This document shows positions 1 through 8,348 of a DNA stretch of 64,000 nt, piece by piece. The position numbers were made by a program, and so were the translations under genes. A model generated the notes under the pieces. It ran no database searches. It saw only the letters and a list, made by a program, of their open reading frames with translations, and was not told the origin of the DNA. This DNA comes from Devosia sediminis. GTDB taxonomy: Bacteria > Pseudomonadota > Alphaproteobacteria > Rhizobiales > Devosiaceae. The stretch is from contig NZ_JAEKMH010000003.1 of assembly GCF_016411825.1 (NCBI RefSeq), positions 1 through 64,000 of the forward strand, written 5' to 3'. Each line of letters opens with the position of its first letter. The stretch's first letter is position 1.

Positions 1-60
1 CGGCCCCCCCCCCCCCGCCGGGGGGGCTGGGGGCGCGGGGCCGGGGGGGGGGGGCCCCCC
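1..60. other. G/C homopolymer runs, probable assembly artefact
   Basis: The first 60 bases are almost only runs of C and G, with no codon structure and no A or T apart from a single T. Nothing like it occurs elsewhere in the window. It is most simply a low-quality contig end or read artefact rather than biology. Confidence 0.6.
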
Positions 61-80
61 CCTTTCCCATTCCCGCCGGC

Positions 81-140
81 AGGCCCCCTCACCCGGCCCT
101 ACGGGCCGACCTCTCCCCCGGAGGGAGAGGTGAAGAGGGC
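81..140. repeat. Intergenic palindromic repeat, family A
   Basis: This copy reads CCCCTCACCCGG, a variable GC hairpin, CCGACCTCTCCC, a short loop and GGGAGAGGTGAAGAGGG. The same arrangement recurs at 8206-8336 (two copies facing each other), 33943-33993 and 34873-34921, always between genes. It is an imperfect hairpin, REP-like, and probably transcribed just ahead of murJ. Confidence 0.75.
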
Positions 141-151
141 GCCGCTGCTCC

Positions 152-1714
152 ATGAGCCTCTTCCGCAATTTCGTCTCCGTCGGTTCCCTCACCCTGGTCA
201 GCCGCATTGCCGGCTTTGTGCGCGATGCGCTGATGGCCGCCGTGCTGGGCACAGGGCCCGCGGCCGACGCCTTCTTTGCCGCCTTCCGCTTCCCCAATCT
301 CTTCCGCCGGCTCTTTGCCGAAGGCGCCTTCAACACCGCCTTCGTGCCCATGTTCTCTGGCGCCCTGGAGCGCGAAGGCGAGGAGGGCGCAAAGCTGCTC
401 GCGGCGCGCATCATGAGCTGGCTGGTGGTGATGCTGGTCATCACCACGGTCCTCGCCGAAATTTTCATGCCGCAGATCATGCTGGCCTTCGTGCCCGGCT
501 TTGTCGACGATCCAGAGAAATTCGACCTGACCGTGCTCTTGACGCGGATCATGTTCCCCTATCTGGCCTGCATGTCGCTGATGGCCGCCTATGGCGCCAT
601 TCTCAACACGCTGGGGCGGTTCTTCGCGGCGGCCTTTGCCCCGGTGCTGCTCAACCTCGTCAATATCGCCATGCTGGTGCCGCTGGCGACGGTTTGGGTG
701 CAGGATCCGGCCTCGGCCACGGTCTGGGTCGCCGTGGCCACCATGGGCGGGGGCCTCGCCCAACTGGCCCTGGTCTGGGCGGCCATCGAGCGCACGGGCT
801 TCCGGCCAAAGTTCCGGATGCCGCGCTTCGACGCCGAAGTCAGGCGCTTCTGGGTGCTGGCCGTGCCGGCAATCCTCGCCGGCGGCATTACCCAGATCAA
901 CATTTTCGTGGGCACCATCATCGCCTCGGGCGCCGACAATGCCATTTCCGTGCTGTCCTATGCCGACCGGCTCTACCAGTTGCCGCTCGGCATTATCGGC
1001 ATCGCCATCGGCACCGTGCTGCTGCCCGAGTTGAGCCGGCACCTCAAAGGGGGGCGCGTCGTCGAAGCCCGCAAGAGCCAGGACCAGGCGCTGTTCGTCT
1101 CCATGCTGCTGACCATGCCGGCGGCCGTGGCACTGATCGCGCTCGCCGAGCCGATCGTGCGGGTGCTGTTCGAGCGCGGCGCCTTCAATGCCTTGGCCAC
1201 CACCCAGACCTCGGAGGCTCTGGTCGCTTTCTCTCTCGGCCTGCCGGCCTATGTGCTGATCCGCGTGCTGCAGCCGGGCTTTTTTGCCCGCGAGGACACG
1301 CTGACCCCCACCATTTTCGCGGGCGCGAGCGTCGTCGCCAATATCGGCATTTCGCTCTGGCTGTTCCCCAGCCTCGTCCATGTCGGTATTGCCATCGCCA
1401 CCGCCGCCTCGTCCTGGCTCAATGTGGTGCTGCTGGCAGGAACGCTCGCCCTGCGCGGCGACTTCCGCCTCACCTGGCCGCAATGGCGGGCGCAACTGGC
1501 CATCCTGGCCATCAGCCTCGTCATGGGCGGCGTGCTGTGGCTCCTCGCCGAACGCGGCGCGATGCATCTGGCATCAGGCGTGCAGCTCTGGCGCCAGGGC
1601 GGCGCGTTGGCGCTGCTGATCGGCTTCGGCATCGTGACCTATTTCACCCTGATCCACGTTTCCGGCACGCAGAACCTGCGGACCCTTCTCGGCCGCCTGC
1701 GGCGGCGCGGGTGA
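152..1714 (+). CDS. murJ: Lipid II flippase MurJ (MviN family)
   Basis: This gene encodes a 520-residue polytopic membrane protein of the MurJ/MviN family, which flips the peptidoglycan precursor lipid II across the inner membrane. Recognition rests on the N-terminal stretch SLTLVSRIAGFVRD and the following AADAFFAAFRFPNLFRRLFAEGAF region, which carry conserved arginines typical of the family. About 14 hydrophobic segments run through the whole length, as expected. The ATG at 152 gives the usual short N-terminus before the first membrane helix. The gene precedes trpS by about 70 bases. In alphaproteobacteria murJ is often found next to trpS, so the context agrees. Upstream lies a family A repeat and then the artefactual window edge, so its promoter cannot be judged. 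Confidence 0.95.
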   Translation: MSLFRNFVSVGSLTLVSRIAGFVRDALMAAVLGTGPAADAFFAAFRFPNLFRRLFAEGAFNTAFVPMFSGALEREGEEGAKLLAARIMSWLVVMLVITTVLAEIFMPQIMLAFVPGFVDDPEKFDLTVLLTRIMFPYLACMSLMAAYGAILNTLGRFFAAAFAPVLLNLVNIAMLVPLATVWVQDPASATVWVAVATMGGGLAQLALVWAAIERTGFRPKFRMPRFDAEVRRFWVLAVPAILAGGITQINIFVGTIIASGADNAISVLSYADRLYQLPLGIIGIAIGTVLLPELSRHLKGGRVVEARKSQDQALFVSMLLTMPAAVALIALAEPIVRVLFERGAFNALATTQTSEALVAFSLGLPAYVLIRVLQPGFFAREDTLTPTIFAGASVVANIGISLWLFPSLVHVGIAIATAASSWLNVVLLAGTLALRGDFRLTWPQWRAQLAILAISLVMGGVLWLLAERGAMHLASGVQLWRQGGALALLIGFGIVTYFTLIHVSGTQNLRTLLGRLRRRG

Positions 1715-1783
1715 CGGTTCCCTTCTGCGCGGCGTCCGTATAGAACTTGCCCCGGAATTTCGTCTCTCAGTTTGAAGGGCATC

Positions 1784-2815
1784 ATGACGTTCAGCCCCCG
1801 CGTTTTCTCCGGCATCAAGCCTTCGGGCGACCTGCACCTGGGCAATTATCTCGGCGCCATCCGCCGCTTCGTGCCGCTGCAGGATACGCATGAGACCATC
1901 TATTGCGTGGTCGACATGCATGCCATCACCGTCTGGCAGGACCCGGAAGATTTGAAGCGCTGGACCTATGAAATCGCGGCCGCCTATATCGCAGCCGGCG
2001 TCGACCCCAAGCGCTCGATCATCTTCAACCAAAGCCAGGTGATGGAGCATGCCGAGCTGAGCTGGATCTTCAACTGCGTGGCGCGCATGGGCTGGATGGC
2101 CCGCATGACCCAGTTCAAGGACAAGGCCGGCGAGAACAGCGAACAGGTCTCGCTCGGCCTCTTCGCCTATCCCTCGCTGATGGCTGCCGACATTCTCTTG
2201 TACAAGGCCACCGGCGTGCCCGTCGGCGAGGACCAGAAGCAGCATCTGGAACTGACCCGCGACATCGCCAAGAAGTTCAATCACGACTTCAAGAAGCAGA
2301 TCAAGGCGCTGGGGCATAAGGGTGACTTCTTCCCCATCACCGAAACCCTGGCCACCGGCCCCGCCATGCGCGTCAAATCGCTCAAGGATGGGTCCAAGAA
2401 GATGAGCAAGTCCGACGCTTCGGACCTCTCCACCATCTACATGATGGATGATGCCGACCTGATTGCCAAAAAGATCAAGCGCGCCACGACGGATGCCGAT
2501 GCGCTGCCGAGCGAGGCCGCGGGCCTTGCCGGGCGCCTCGAGGCCGAAAACCTGGTCGGCATCTATGCCGCGCTTTCGGGTCAGAGCGTCGACGAGGTTC
2601 TGGGTCAATTCGGCGGCCAGGGCTGGGGCGTGTTCAAGCCGGCGCTGGCCGATCTCGCGGTCGAAAAGCTCGCGCCGATTGCCACCGAGATGAAGCGCCT
2701 GGTGGCCGATCGGGGCGAGATGGACAAGATATTGCGCGACGGCGCCGAGCGTGCCCGCGCCATCGCCCAGCCCATCATGGCCGATGTGCGCAATATCGTG
2801 GGTTTCGTGCGCTAG
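1784..2815 (+). CDS. trpS: Tryptophan--tRNA ligase
   Basis: A class I aminoacyl-tRNA synthetase of 343 residues that charges tRNA-Trp with tryptophan in the cytoplasm. The HIGH-type ATP-binding signature appears as HLGN at residues 18-21 after SGIKPSGDL, and the second signature KMSKS is exact at residues 206-210. Length and motif spacing fit bacterial TrpS. The reading frame can be opened four codons earlier at a TTG (1772), but the ATG at 1784 gives the normal N-terminus leading straight into the Rossmann fold, so it is preferred. It follows murJ on the same strand and may be cotranscribed with it. Confidence 0.96.
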   Translation: MTFSPRVFSGIKPSGDLHLGNYLGAIRRFVPLQDTHETIYCVVDMHAITVWQDPEDLKRWTYEIAAAYIAAGVDPKRSIIFNQSQVMEHAELSWIFNCVARMGWMARMTQFKDKAGENSEQVSLGLFAYPSLMAADILLYKATGVPVGEDQKQHLELTRDIAKKFNHDFKKQIKALGHKGDFFPITETLATGPAMRVKSLKDGSKKMSKSDASDLSTIYMMDDADLIAKKIKRATTDADALPSEAAGLAGRLEAENLVGIYAALSGQSVDEVLGQFGGQGWGVFKPALADLAVEKLAPIATEMKRLVADRGEMDKILRDGAERARAIAQPIMADVRNIVGFVR

Positions 2816-2862
2816 AAGCGTTTCCAGCAATAGTGCGACGCGGTTTTCCGTCCGGAAACGCG
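2815..2862. repeat. Rhizobiales-type intergenic hairpin repeat
   Basis: The stretch holds inverted arms GCGTTTCC and GGAAACGC about 28 bases apart, with the internal block GCGGTTTTCCGTCC. I remember this arrangement as a short repeat widespread between genes of Rhizobiales. Only one copy was noticed in this window. It lies between trpS and the universal stress gene. Confidence 0.5.
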
Positions 2863-2880
2863 TCCTGAAGGAGCAGCGCC

Positions 2881-3354
2881 ATGGTTTCGCAGGTCGAATA
2901 CAAGCGCAAATTCCTCGTCGTCATCGACGAGACCCAGGAATGCGAACGGGCGCTTACTTTTGCGGCCTGGCGCGTCAAGCGCACCGGCGGCACCGTGGTG
3001 CTGGTGACCATCATTCCCACGCCCGAATTCATAGGCCTCGGCGTCGAGGACGTGCTGCGCGCCGAGGCGGTGGAAGAGGCCGAGCGCAATCTTGATCGGC
3101 GCATGGCCCGGATCCGCGAAATCGGCGACGTTCGGGCCGAGTCGGTGATCCGCGAGGGCAATGGCCCCGAGCAGATCGAAAGCGTCATCGACCAGGATCA
3201 CGACATCGCCATTCTGGTGCTGGCGGCATCCAATTCGCCCGAAGGCCCCGGTCCGCTGGTGACCCACTTCGCCGCCCGCGCCAATGTCCTGCCGATCCCG
3301 CTGACCATCGTGCCCGGCCGCATGACCGACGAAGAAGTTATCGCTATCTGCTGA
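2881..3354 (+). CDS. Universal stress protein (UspA family)
   Basis: A 157-residue single-domain universal stress protein. The N-terminal beta strand KFLVVIDETQECERALTFAAWRV, the STVVLVTIIP-like second strand and the C-terminal PLTIVPG strand are the standard USP alpha/beta fold. Such proteins bind nucleotides or act as dimeric stress modulators in the cytoplasm; the specific role is not known. An AAGGAG ribosome-binding site sits about seven bases before the ATG, fixing the start. Next to it is the Nfu gene, but with its own promoter and a repeat between them, so they are probably separate units. Confidence 0.88.
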   Translation: MVSQVEYKRKFLVVIDETQECERALTFAAWRVKRTGGTVVLVTIIPTPEFIGLGVEDVLRAEAVEEAERNLDRRMARIREIGDVRAESVIREGNGPEQIESVIDQDHDIAILVLAASNSPEGPGPLVTHFAARANVLPIPLTIVPGRMTDEEVIAIC

Positions 3355-3379
3355 ATGTCCAGCGCTTGCGCTGGCAAAT

Positions 3380-3394
3380 CGCTCCAGTGGAGCG
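3380..3394. repeat. Palindrome CGCTCCAGTGGAGCG (copy 1)
   Basis: A 15-base palindrome with seven-base arms about a central G. The same core occurs inside a longer perfect palindrome at 23993-24017. Both copies are intergenic, so this looks like a dispersed repeat element rather than a gene-specific operator. Confidence 0.55.
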
Positions 3395-3461
3395 GTTTGA
3401 ATGAAGCAGGCCCGGAGAGCTATGCTCGCAGGGCAAGAGCGTGCCACGAAGCGCCGCAAGA

Positions 3462-3494
3462 TGGATTGCCCGGTCAAGCCGGGCAATGACGATG
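3462..3494. repeat. Intergenic palindromic repeat, family B
   Basis: The palindrome ATTGCCCGG-TCAAG-CCGGGCAAT is followed by GACGATGG. Related copies, often as pairs with a second CACCCGG-type palindrome, occur at 14552-14686, 34939-34997, 46299-46375 and 53427-53505. Every copy is between genes. Confidence 0.8.
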
Positions 3495-3547
3495 GACTGC
3501 GGGGCTTCCGGCATGAGGCCTGGCAGCCATGCATCTGGACTTTGCTA

Positions 3548-3575
3548 TTGCATCCTGACTGTAAAAGTCTATTTT
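3548..3575 (+). promoter_or_regulatory. Putative sigma-70-type promoter of the nfu gene
   Basis: TTGCAT (3548-3553) and TATTTT (3570-3575) are separated by 16 bases and lie 33 bases before the nfu start codon. Each element matches the consensus at four of six positions. The -10 box overlaps the Irr-type palindrome, which is the expected geometry for repression. This is inferred from the sequence only. Confidence 0.45.
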
Positions 3576-3589
3576 AGAAGCATTCTAAT
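3573..3589 (+). promoter_or_regulatory. Irr-type iron control element (ICE box) before nfu
   Basis: The sequence TTTAGAAGCATTCTAAT is a 6-3-6 inverted repeat matching the Irr/ICE consensus TTTAGAA-N3-TTCTAAA at every defined position but the last. It lies 20 to 36 bases before the nfu start codon and overlaps the likely -10 box. In alphaproteobacteria Irr represses iron-consuming functions when haem and iron are scarce. An Irr box ahead of an Fe-S scaffold gene fits that logic. Confidence 0.7.
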
Positions 3590-3608
3590 CGCATCGCGCG
3601 GGACATCC

Positions 3609-4175
3609 ATGTTCATCCAGACCGAAGCCACGCCCAATCCGGCGACCCTGAAATTCCTGCCGGGACGCGAAGTGCTGATCGGTGAGCCGCGCGATTTCCG
3701 TTCGGTCGATGCCGCTGGCGTTTCCCCGCTGGCCACTGGTCTTTTCGCCATTTCCGGCGTGACCGGTGTGTTCCTCGGCTCCGACTTCATTTCGGTGACC
3801 AAGGACGACACCAACTGGGCCCATATCAAGCCGGCCATTCTCGGCGTCATCATGGACCACTTTCTTTCGGGCAAGCCGGTGATCGCCGAAGCGGGCGTCG
3901 CCGACGTCGATTTCAGCGAAACCGACGAGTTCTTCGAGGACGAGGACAAGGAAATGGTCGAAGTCATCAAGGAACTGCTGGCCACTCGCGTGCGCCCTGC
4001 CGTGGCCATGGATGGCGGCGACATCATCTTCAAAGGCTTCAAGGAAGGTACCGTCTTCCTCCACATGCAGGGCGCCTGCTCGGGCTGCCCCTCCTCGACC
4101 GCCACGCTCAAGAACGGCATCGAGAACCTGCTCCGCCACTTCGTGCCGGGCGTCGAAGCGGTTCAGCAAGTCTAA
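3609..4175 (+). CDS. NifU family Fe-S scaffold protein (Nfu type)
   Basis: A 188-residue Nfu-type protein. Residues 1-90 form the Nfu N-terminal domain (MFIQTEATPNPATLKFLPG is the family opening), and the C-terminal NifU domain carries the CSGC motif with Cys157 and Cys160. In the family two such subunits hold a [4Fe-4S] cluster at the dimer interface and pass it to client enzymes. The frame is open upstream to 3441, but the ATG at 3609 gives the conserved N-terminus. An Irr-type palindrome and promoter lie directly upstream, pointing to iron control. Downstream is a repeat-filled gap, so it is probably monocistronic. Confidence 0.93.
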   Translation: MFIQTEATPNPATLKFLPGREVLIGEPRDFRSVDAAGVSPLATGLFAISGVTGVFLGSDFISVTKDDTNWAHIKPAILGVIMDHFLSGKPVIAEAGVADVDFSETDEFFEDEDKEMVEVIKELLATRVRPAVAMDGGDIIFKGFKEGTVFLHMQGACSGCPSSTATLKNGIENLLRHFVPGVEAVQQV

Positions 4176-4261
4176 AGCGACTGCGGTCGATACAAGTTAC
4201 GCAGCAAGCCGGGAGCCCGATGAGCGATCATCGGGCTTCTGTCTATTTGTGGCCCGTGCGT

Positions 4262-4370
4262 CACCCCACCCTAATTCCCTCCCCATCAAGGGGAGGGAGG
4301 CGCTGGGCTGAGGCATGGGTGTTCATCGTCGCCCTCCCCCTTGTGGGGAGGGACCAAGGGTGGGGTGCAA
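4262..4370. repeat. Intergenic palindromic repeats, family A'
   Basis: Two hairpin units occur here. The first reads CACCCTAATTCCCTCCCC, then ATCA, then GGGGAGGGAGG. The second reads CCCTCCCCCTTGTGGGGAGGG followed by CCAAGGGTGGGG. The same module recurs at 11641-11775, 43859-44062 and 47746-47884. It fills most of the gap between nfu and the methyltransferase. Confidence 0.75.
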
Positions 4371-4432
4371 TGCCCAGAGTTGCCCCGATCCCCCAAACCC
4401 GCTACTTCCGCCCCAGCAAGCCCCGGACCAAC

Positions 4433-5626
4433 ATGACCGTCACCGCCACCATCGAAGCGCTTGGCCACAAGGGCGAAGGCGTCGTCACCATCGACGGCAG
4501 CAAGGTCTTCGTACCCTTCGCCCTGCCCGGTGAAGTGGTGGACATCGACGTCGCGGGTGACCGGGGAACACTGCGATCCCTGACGACGGCGTCGCCCAGC
4601 CGCATAGATGCCTTCTGCCCGCATTTCGGCACCTGTGGTGGCTGCCAGCTTCAGCACATGGATGCCGAGAGCTACGCCGCCTTCAAGATCGGCCTCGTCG
4701 AAACCCCGCTTCGCCATGCCGGCATCGACGCAAGGGTTGAAAAGTTCATCACTGCCCATGGCGCCGGGCGGCGGCGTGCCACGCTCCATGCGCGCAGAGA
4801 CGCTGCCGGCTATATGCGGTTGCGGAGCCATGATCTCCTCGATCTTGACGCCTGTCCGATCCTCGTGCCCGAGCTCAAGCGCGCCCCCGCCATCGCCCGG
4901 GCGCTGGGCGCCGCCATCGGCGACTGCGACGTGAGTTTTACCGCCACAAATGCAGGGATCGATGTGGCCATCCGCAATGCCCCCAAGGGCGTGCGCGCCG
5001 AAAAGCTGGTGCCGCTGGCCAATGCCCTTGGCCTCGCGCGGCTGGCGCTGGACCGGGAGATGATCCTGCTGCGCCAGCAACCCAGCGTCACCATGGGGCG
5101 ATCGGACGTGGATCTGCCGATCGGCAGCTTCCTCCAGGCCACGGCGGAGGCCGAAGCGGTGCTGGCCGACTATGTGCTCGAGGCCGTGGGCAAATCCAAA
5201 TCCGTTGCCGACCTCTTTTGCGGCATCGGCCCCTTTGCCCTCCGCCTGGCGCAGGTGGCGCCGGTCTATGCCGCCGACAGCGACCGAGCCGGCATTGCCG
5301 CGCTAGAAAAAGCCGTGCGCCACACCAAGGGGCTGAAGGCCGTGACGGCCAAGGCGCGGGACCTGTTCCGCGATCCGCTCACCCGGTTCGAACTCGCTTT
5401 CGAAACCGTGGTGCTCGACCCGCCCCGGGCGGGCGCCCAGGCGCAGGTCAAGGAGATCGCGCTCTCCAAGGTCAAGCATGTGGTCATGGTCGCCTGCGAC
5501 CCGAAAACCTTTGCCCGCGACGCTGAACACCTCGTTCAGGCCGGGTTCAGGTTGAGCGGGCTAATAGCGGTGGATCAGTTCGCTTACTCAACCCATGTCG
5601 AGTTGGCAGCAACGTTCCGGCGCTGA
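4433..5626 (+). CDS. 23S rRNA (uracil-C5)-methyltransferase, RlmD/RumA-like
   Basis: A 397-residue class I SAM-dependent RNA methyltransferase of the TrmA/RlmD family, which methylates C5 of a uridine. It opens with a small TRAM domain (1-55), then has the [4Fe-4S] ligand set Cys62, Cys68, Cys71 and Cys141. It has the SAM-binding motif ADLFCGIGPFALRLA, the VVLDPPRAGA motif, and the catalytic nucleophile Cys355 in VMVACDPKTFARD. The ATG at 4433 is chosen because it starts the TRAM domain; the upstream open frame runs through repeats. Which uridine it modifies cannot be told from sequence alone. Confidence 0.9.
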   Translation: MTVTATIEALGHKGEGVVTIDGSKVFVPFALPGEVVDIDVAGDRGTLRSLTTASPSRIDAFCPHFGTCGGCQLQHMDAESYAAFKIGLVETPLRHAGIDARVEKFITAHGAGRRRATLHARRDAAGYMRLRSHDLLDLDACPILVPELKRAPAIARALGAAIGDCDVSFTATNAGIDVAIRNAPKGVRAEKLVPLANALGLARLALDREMILLRQQPSVTMGRSDVDLPIGSFLQATAEAEAVLADYVLEAVGKSKSVADLFCGIGPFALRLAQVAPVYAADSDRAGIAALEKAVRHTKGLKAVTAKARDLFRDPLTRFELAFETVVLDPPRAGAQAQVKEIALSKVKHVVMVACDPKTFARDAEHLVQAGFRLSGLIAVDQFAYSTHVELAATFRR

Positions 5627-5760
5627 GCCGGTCCGGGTGGAAAAGAGCAAAAATTGCTCGCAACTTTGCCGCATTTTGTGGGTTTAACGCGGCATCAAAC
5701 CAATATTGACCAGTAGTGGCCGCGGGCGGGGGGTGCGCGGTGACCAGACGGAGACTTGCC

Positions 5761-6147
5761 TTGACCAAAGTCAGATCCTTTCTTGTTGGCGCTGCTCTCT
5801 TGAGCGCCATTGCCATGCCCGCCTTTGCCCAGGAAGCCAACATCAACGGCACCTGGGTCGATGCCGAGGGCACCAGCTTCACATTCAAGCTCTGCGGCGA
5901 CGGTACCGACCTCTGTGGCGTGCTGAACGACATCCAGGGCGCCTCGCGCACCCCGGAAAACCTCGCCTATGTGAACCAGGAAGTGGTTCAGGCCGAGCAG
6001 ACCGCCCCCGGCAAGTGGGAAGGCACCATCAACTACGGTGGCTCCGCGGCCGGCGCCAAGGTAACCCTGGTGGCCGAAAACGCGATCGAGATCACCGGCT
6101 GCCAGTTGGGCATCCTTTGCCAGTCGATCACCTTCTATAAGAGCTGA
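5761..6147 (+). CDS. DUF2147 exported protein
   Basis: A secreted or periplasmic protein of 128 residues. A signal peptide (KVRSFLVGAALLSAIAMPAFA, residues 3-23) precedes the mature part beginning QEANINGTWVDAEG. The GTW opening, the central LCGVL segment and the compact beta-rich tail match DUF2147, a lipocalin-like domain of unknown function. A TTG start at 5761 is preferred because GGAG sits seven bases upstream and the signal peptide starts there; GTG codons at 5716 and 5740 are alternatives. A strong bidirectional terminator follows. No partner gene suggests a function. Confidence 0.8.
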   Translation: MTKVRSFLVGAALLSAIAMPAFAQEANINGTWVDAEGTSFTFKLCGDGTDLCGVLNDIQGASRTPENLAYVNQEVVQAEQTAPGKWEGTINYGGSAAGAKVTLVAENAIEITGCQLGILCQSITFYKS

Positions 6148-6164
6148 TCTTATCTCGACAAAAC

Positions 6165-6193
6165 AAAAGCCCCGGATCGCTCCGGGGCTTTTT
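6165..6193. terminator. Bidirectional rho-independent terminator
   Basis: The hairpin AGCCCCGGA-TCGC-TCCGGGGCT is flanked by AAA on the left and a T run on the right. It serves the DUF2147 gene on the plus strand and the converging isomerase gene on the minus strand. Confidence 0.9.
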
Positions 6194-6198
6194 CGTTA

Positions 6199-7026
6199 TC
6201 AGCAGACGGTTGCGACCCGTTCCTTGATCACCTGCAGCACCTCGTCGCCGGGGCGCTTCCACCAGTTGTCCTGCGAGAAGATCTCGACCTCCTGCGGACC
6301 GTGGAAACCGGCCTCCTCGATCATTTTGCGGATCGCCTTTAGATCGATGACGCCGTCTCCCATCATGCCGCGATCGAGCAGCATATCCTTGGTCGGGACC
6401 AGCCAGTCGCAGATATGGTGCGCAAAGATGCGCTTCATGCGCCCTGCCCTTGCAATGGCATTGGCGAGGTTCGGGTCCCACCAGATGTGATAGACGTCGA
6501 GCGCCACGCCCACCGTTTCCCCGAGCTTCTCGCAGATGTCGAGCGCCTGATCGACCGTGTTCACGCAGGCCCGGTCGGCCGCATACATGGGGTGCAGCGG
6601 CTCGATGGCGATCTTGACGCCCGAGGCCTTGGCATGGGGCAGCATGGCGGCAATGCCGTCGGTCACCTGCTGGCGGGCGCCGGGCAGATCCCTGCTCGAA
6701 CCGGGCAGACCGCCCACCACCAGCACGAGGCAATCGGCATTGAGCGCCGCGGCCTGGTCGATGGCGCGCAGATTGTCATCGATGCGCTTCTGCCGGTCGG
6801 CCGCGTCGACACCTGGAAACATCCCGCCGCGGCAGACGCCGGTCACCTGCAGCTTGTTGGCCTTGACGATGCGCGCCGCCTCGTCGAGCCCGATGGCCTC
6901 GATCTGGTCGCGCCAGGGCGAGATGGCGGTGATGCCGGCCCGGAGACACCCGTCCACGGCCTCGGCAAAACCCCATTGCGGACGCGTCGTGGCGAGGTTC
7001 AGCGAAATCACGGTATCGGCGCTCAT
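6199..7026 (-). CDS. TIM-barrel sugar phosphate isomerase/epimerase-like protein
   Basis: A 275-residue protein of the AP-endonuclease-2-like TIM barrel superfamily, which includes IolE, hydroxypyruvate isomerase and sugar epimerases. The barrel carries typical metal-site segments: EPLHPMYAADRACVNT (Glu), ALDVYHIWWDP (Asp and His) and HICDWL (His). It probably isomerises or epimerises a keto-sugar intermediate; the substrate is unknown. Its ATG overlaps the stop codon of the DUF993 gene by four bases, so it is the third gene of a translationally coupled catabolic operon with the Gfo/Idh dehydrogenase. A terminator follows immediately. Confidence 0.85.
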   Translation of the reverse strand: MSADTVISLNLATTRPQWGFAEAVDGCLRAGITAISPWRDQIEAIGLDEAARIVKANKLQVTGVCRGGMFPGVDAADRQKRIDDNLRAIDQAAALNADCLVLVVGGLPGSSRDLPGARQQVTDGIAAMLPHAKASGVKIAIEPLHPMYAADRACVNTVDQALDICEKLGETVGVALDVYHIWWDPNLANAIARAGRMKRIFAHHICDWLVPTKDMLLDRGMMGDGVIDLKAIRKMIEEAGFHGPQEVEIFSQDNWWKRPGDEVLQVIKERVATVC

Positions 7027-8192
7027 GCGGATACTCCATTGACCGCCAGCACCGCCTTCATCCGCTGCGTGGCCAGTTCCGGATCGGCCAGCACGCGCGC
7101 CTTGTCGGCCAAGCGGAACAGTTCGGCAAGGTGCTGCACGGAACGCGTCGACTGCTGCCCGCCGATCATCTGGAAATGGTCCTGCAGGCCATTGAGATAG
7201 GCCAGGAACACGACGCCGGTCTTGTAGAAGCGGGTGGGCGCCGCAAAGATATGGCGCGAGAGCGGCACGGTGGGCTCGAGAATGTCGAAGAACGCTGCTG
7301 TGTCGCCGCGCCCGAGCGCTGCGAGGCCCGCCGAGGCGGCCGGAGCGATGGCATCGAAGATGCCCAGGAGCGCATGGGAATAACCCTGGTCGTCGCCAGC
7401 AATCAGTTCGGCATAGTTGAAGTCGTCGCCGGTGTACATCTTGACGCTCGCCGGCAGGCGGCGGCGCATATTGATTTCCTTCTCAGCGGAAAGGAGGGAA
7501 ATCTTGATGCCGTCGACCTTGTCCGAATGGGCTGCGATGACGTCGAGGCAGGTATCCATGGCCGCGTCATGGTCGATATTGCCCCAATAGCCCTGCAGGG
7601 CCGGATCGAACATTTCCCCCAGCCAATGCATGATCACGGGCTGCTTCACGTTGGATAGCACATGGCCATAAACGCGGGCATAGTCATCGGGCGACTTGGC
7701 CGCGGCGGCGAGGGCGCGCGAGGCCATGAGGATGACGCGGCCACCCTGGGCCTCCACGAACTCGACCTGCTCGTCATAGGCGCGCATAATGTCGTCGATG
7801 CTGACATCCGGGCCGGGCATCAGATGATCGGTGCCGGCGCCATAGGCGATCAGGGCGTCGTCGCGGGTGCGCGCTTCGGCCTGAGAGCGGCGGATCAGCT
7901 CCTGCGCCTCGGTCCAGGTGAGGCCCATGCCGCGCTGGGCGGTGTCCATGGCTTCAGCAACGCCCAGGCCCAGGTCCCACATGCGATGGCGGAATTTGAG
8001 GGTCGTGTCCCAGTCGATGGCGGGCGTCAGCCAGGGATCGTTGCTGGCCAAGGGATCGGCCACGACATGCGCCGCCGAATAAGCGATGCGCGGAAAGTCC
8101 GCCGCCTTGAATTTCACGAAGGGGATCGGATCGCCGGTCAGCGTATAGGGGCTGATGGAGCGATCGGCATTGGGCAGGTTGATGGTCGGCAT
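7023..8192 (-). CDS. DUF993 family, dihydrodipicolinate synthase-like protein
   Basis: A 389-residue protein that I place in DUF993, a relative of the DHDPS/N-acetylneuraminate lyase TIM barrels. The segment KVDGIKISL places Lys230 where DHDPS enzymes carry the Schiff-base lysine, and the YTGDDFNYAELI segment follows. An aldolase or retro-aldol step on a sugar acid would fit, but this is inference; I know of no assigned reaction. The start is the ATG at 8192 with GGAGG five bases upstream. It sits between the dehydrogenase gene (across a repeat pair) and the isomerase gene, which it overlaps by four bases. Confidence 0.82.
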   Translation of the reverse strand: MPTINLPNADRSISPYTLTGDPIPFVKFKAADFPRIAYSAAHVVADPLASNDPWLTPAIDWDTTLKFRHRMWDLGLGVAEAMDTAQRGMGLTWTEAQELIRRSQAEARTRDDALIAYGAGTDHLMPGPDVSIDDIMRAYDEQVEFVEAQGGRVILMASRALAAAAKSPDDYARVYGHVLSNVKQPVIMHWLGEMFDPALQGYWGNIDHDAAMDTCLDVIAAHSDKVDGIKISLLSAEKEINMRRRLPASVKMYTGDDFNYAELIAGDDQGYSHALLGIFDAIAPAASAGLAALGRGDTAAFFDILEPTVPLSRHIFAAPTRFYKTGVVFLAYLNGLQDHFQMIGGQQSTRSVQHLAELFRLADKARVLADPELATQRMKAVLAVNGVSA

Positions 8193-8205
8193 GGTGGCCT
8201 CCAAA

Positions 8206-8336
8206 AGGCCCCCTCACCCGGCGCTGCGCGCCGACCTCTCCCCCAAGGGAGAGGTGAAGAGGGCACAATGACTGATCTGGCGACACCTCTCCCTCTGGGG
8301 GAGAGGTCGGCCCACAAGGGGCCGGGTGAGGGGGCC
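8206..8336. repeat. Facing pair of family A palindromic repeats
   Basis: Two family A units face each other: CCCCTCACCCGG...GGGAGAGGTGAAGAGGG at 8206-8268 and its inverted counterpart at 8281-8336. They occupy the gap inside the minus-strand catabolic operon, between the dehydrogenase and DUF993 genes. The pair could fold into a large stem in the mRNA, which might act on differential expression or stability. Confidence 0.8.
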
Positions 8337-8348
8337 TTGCGGCCGCCC

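Noticed and set aside
1-60. Poly-C/poly-G start as a possible regulatory G-quadruplex
   Set aside because: Runs of this purity next to the window edge are better explained as sequencing or assembly artefact, and no conservation can be judged.
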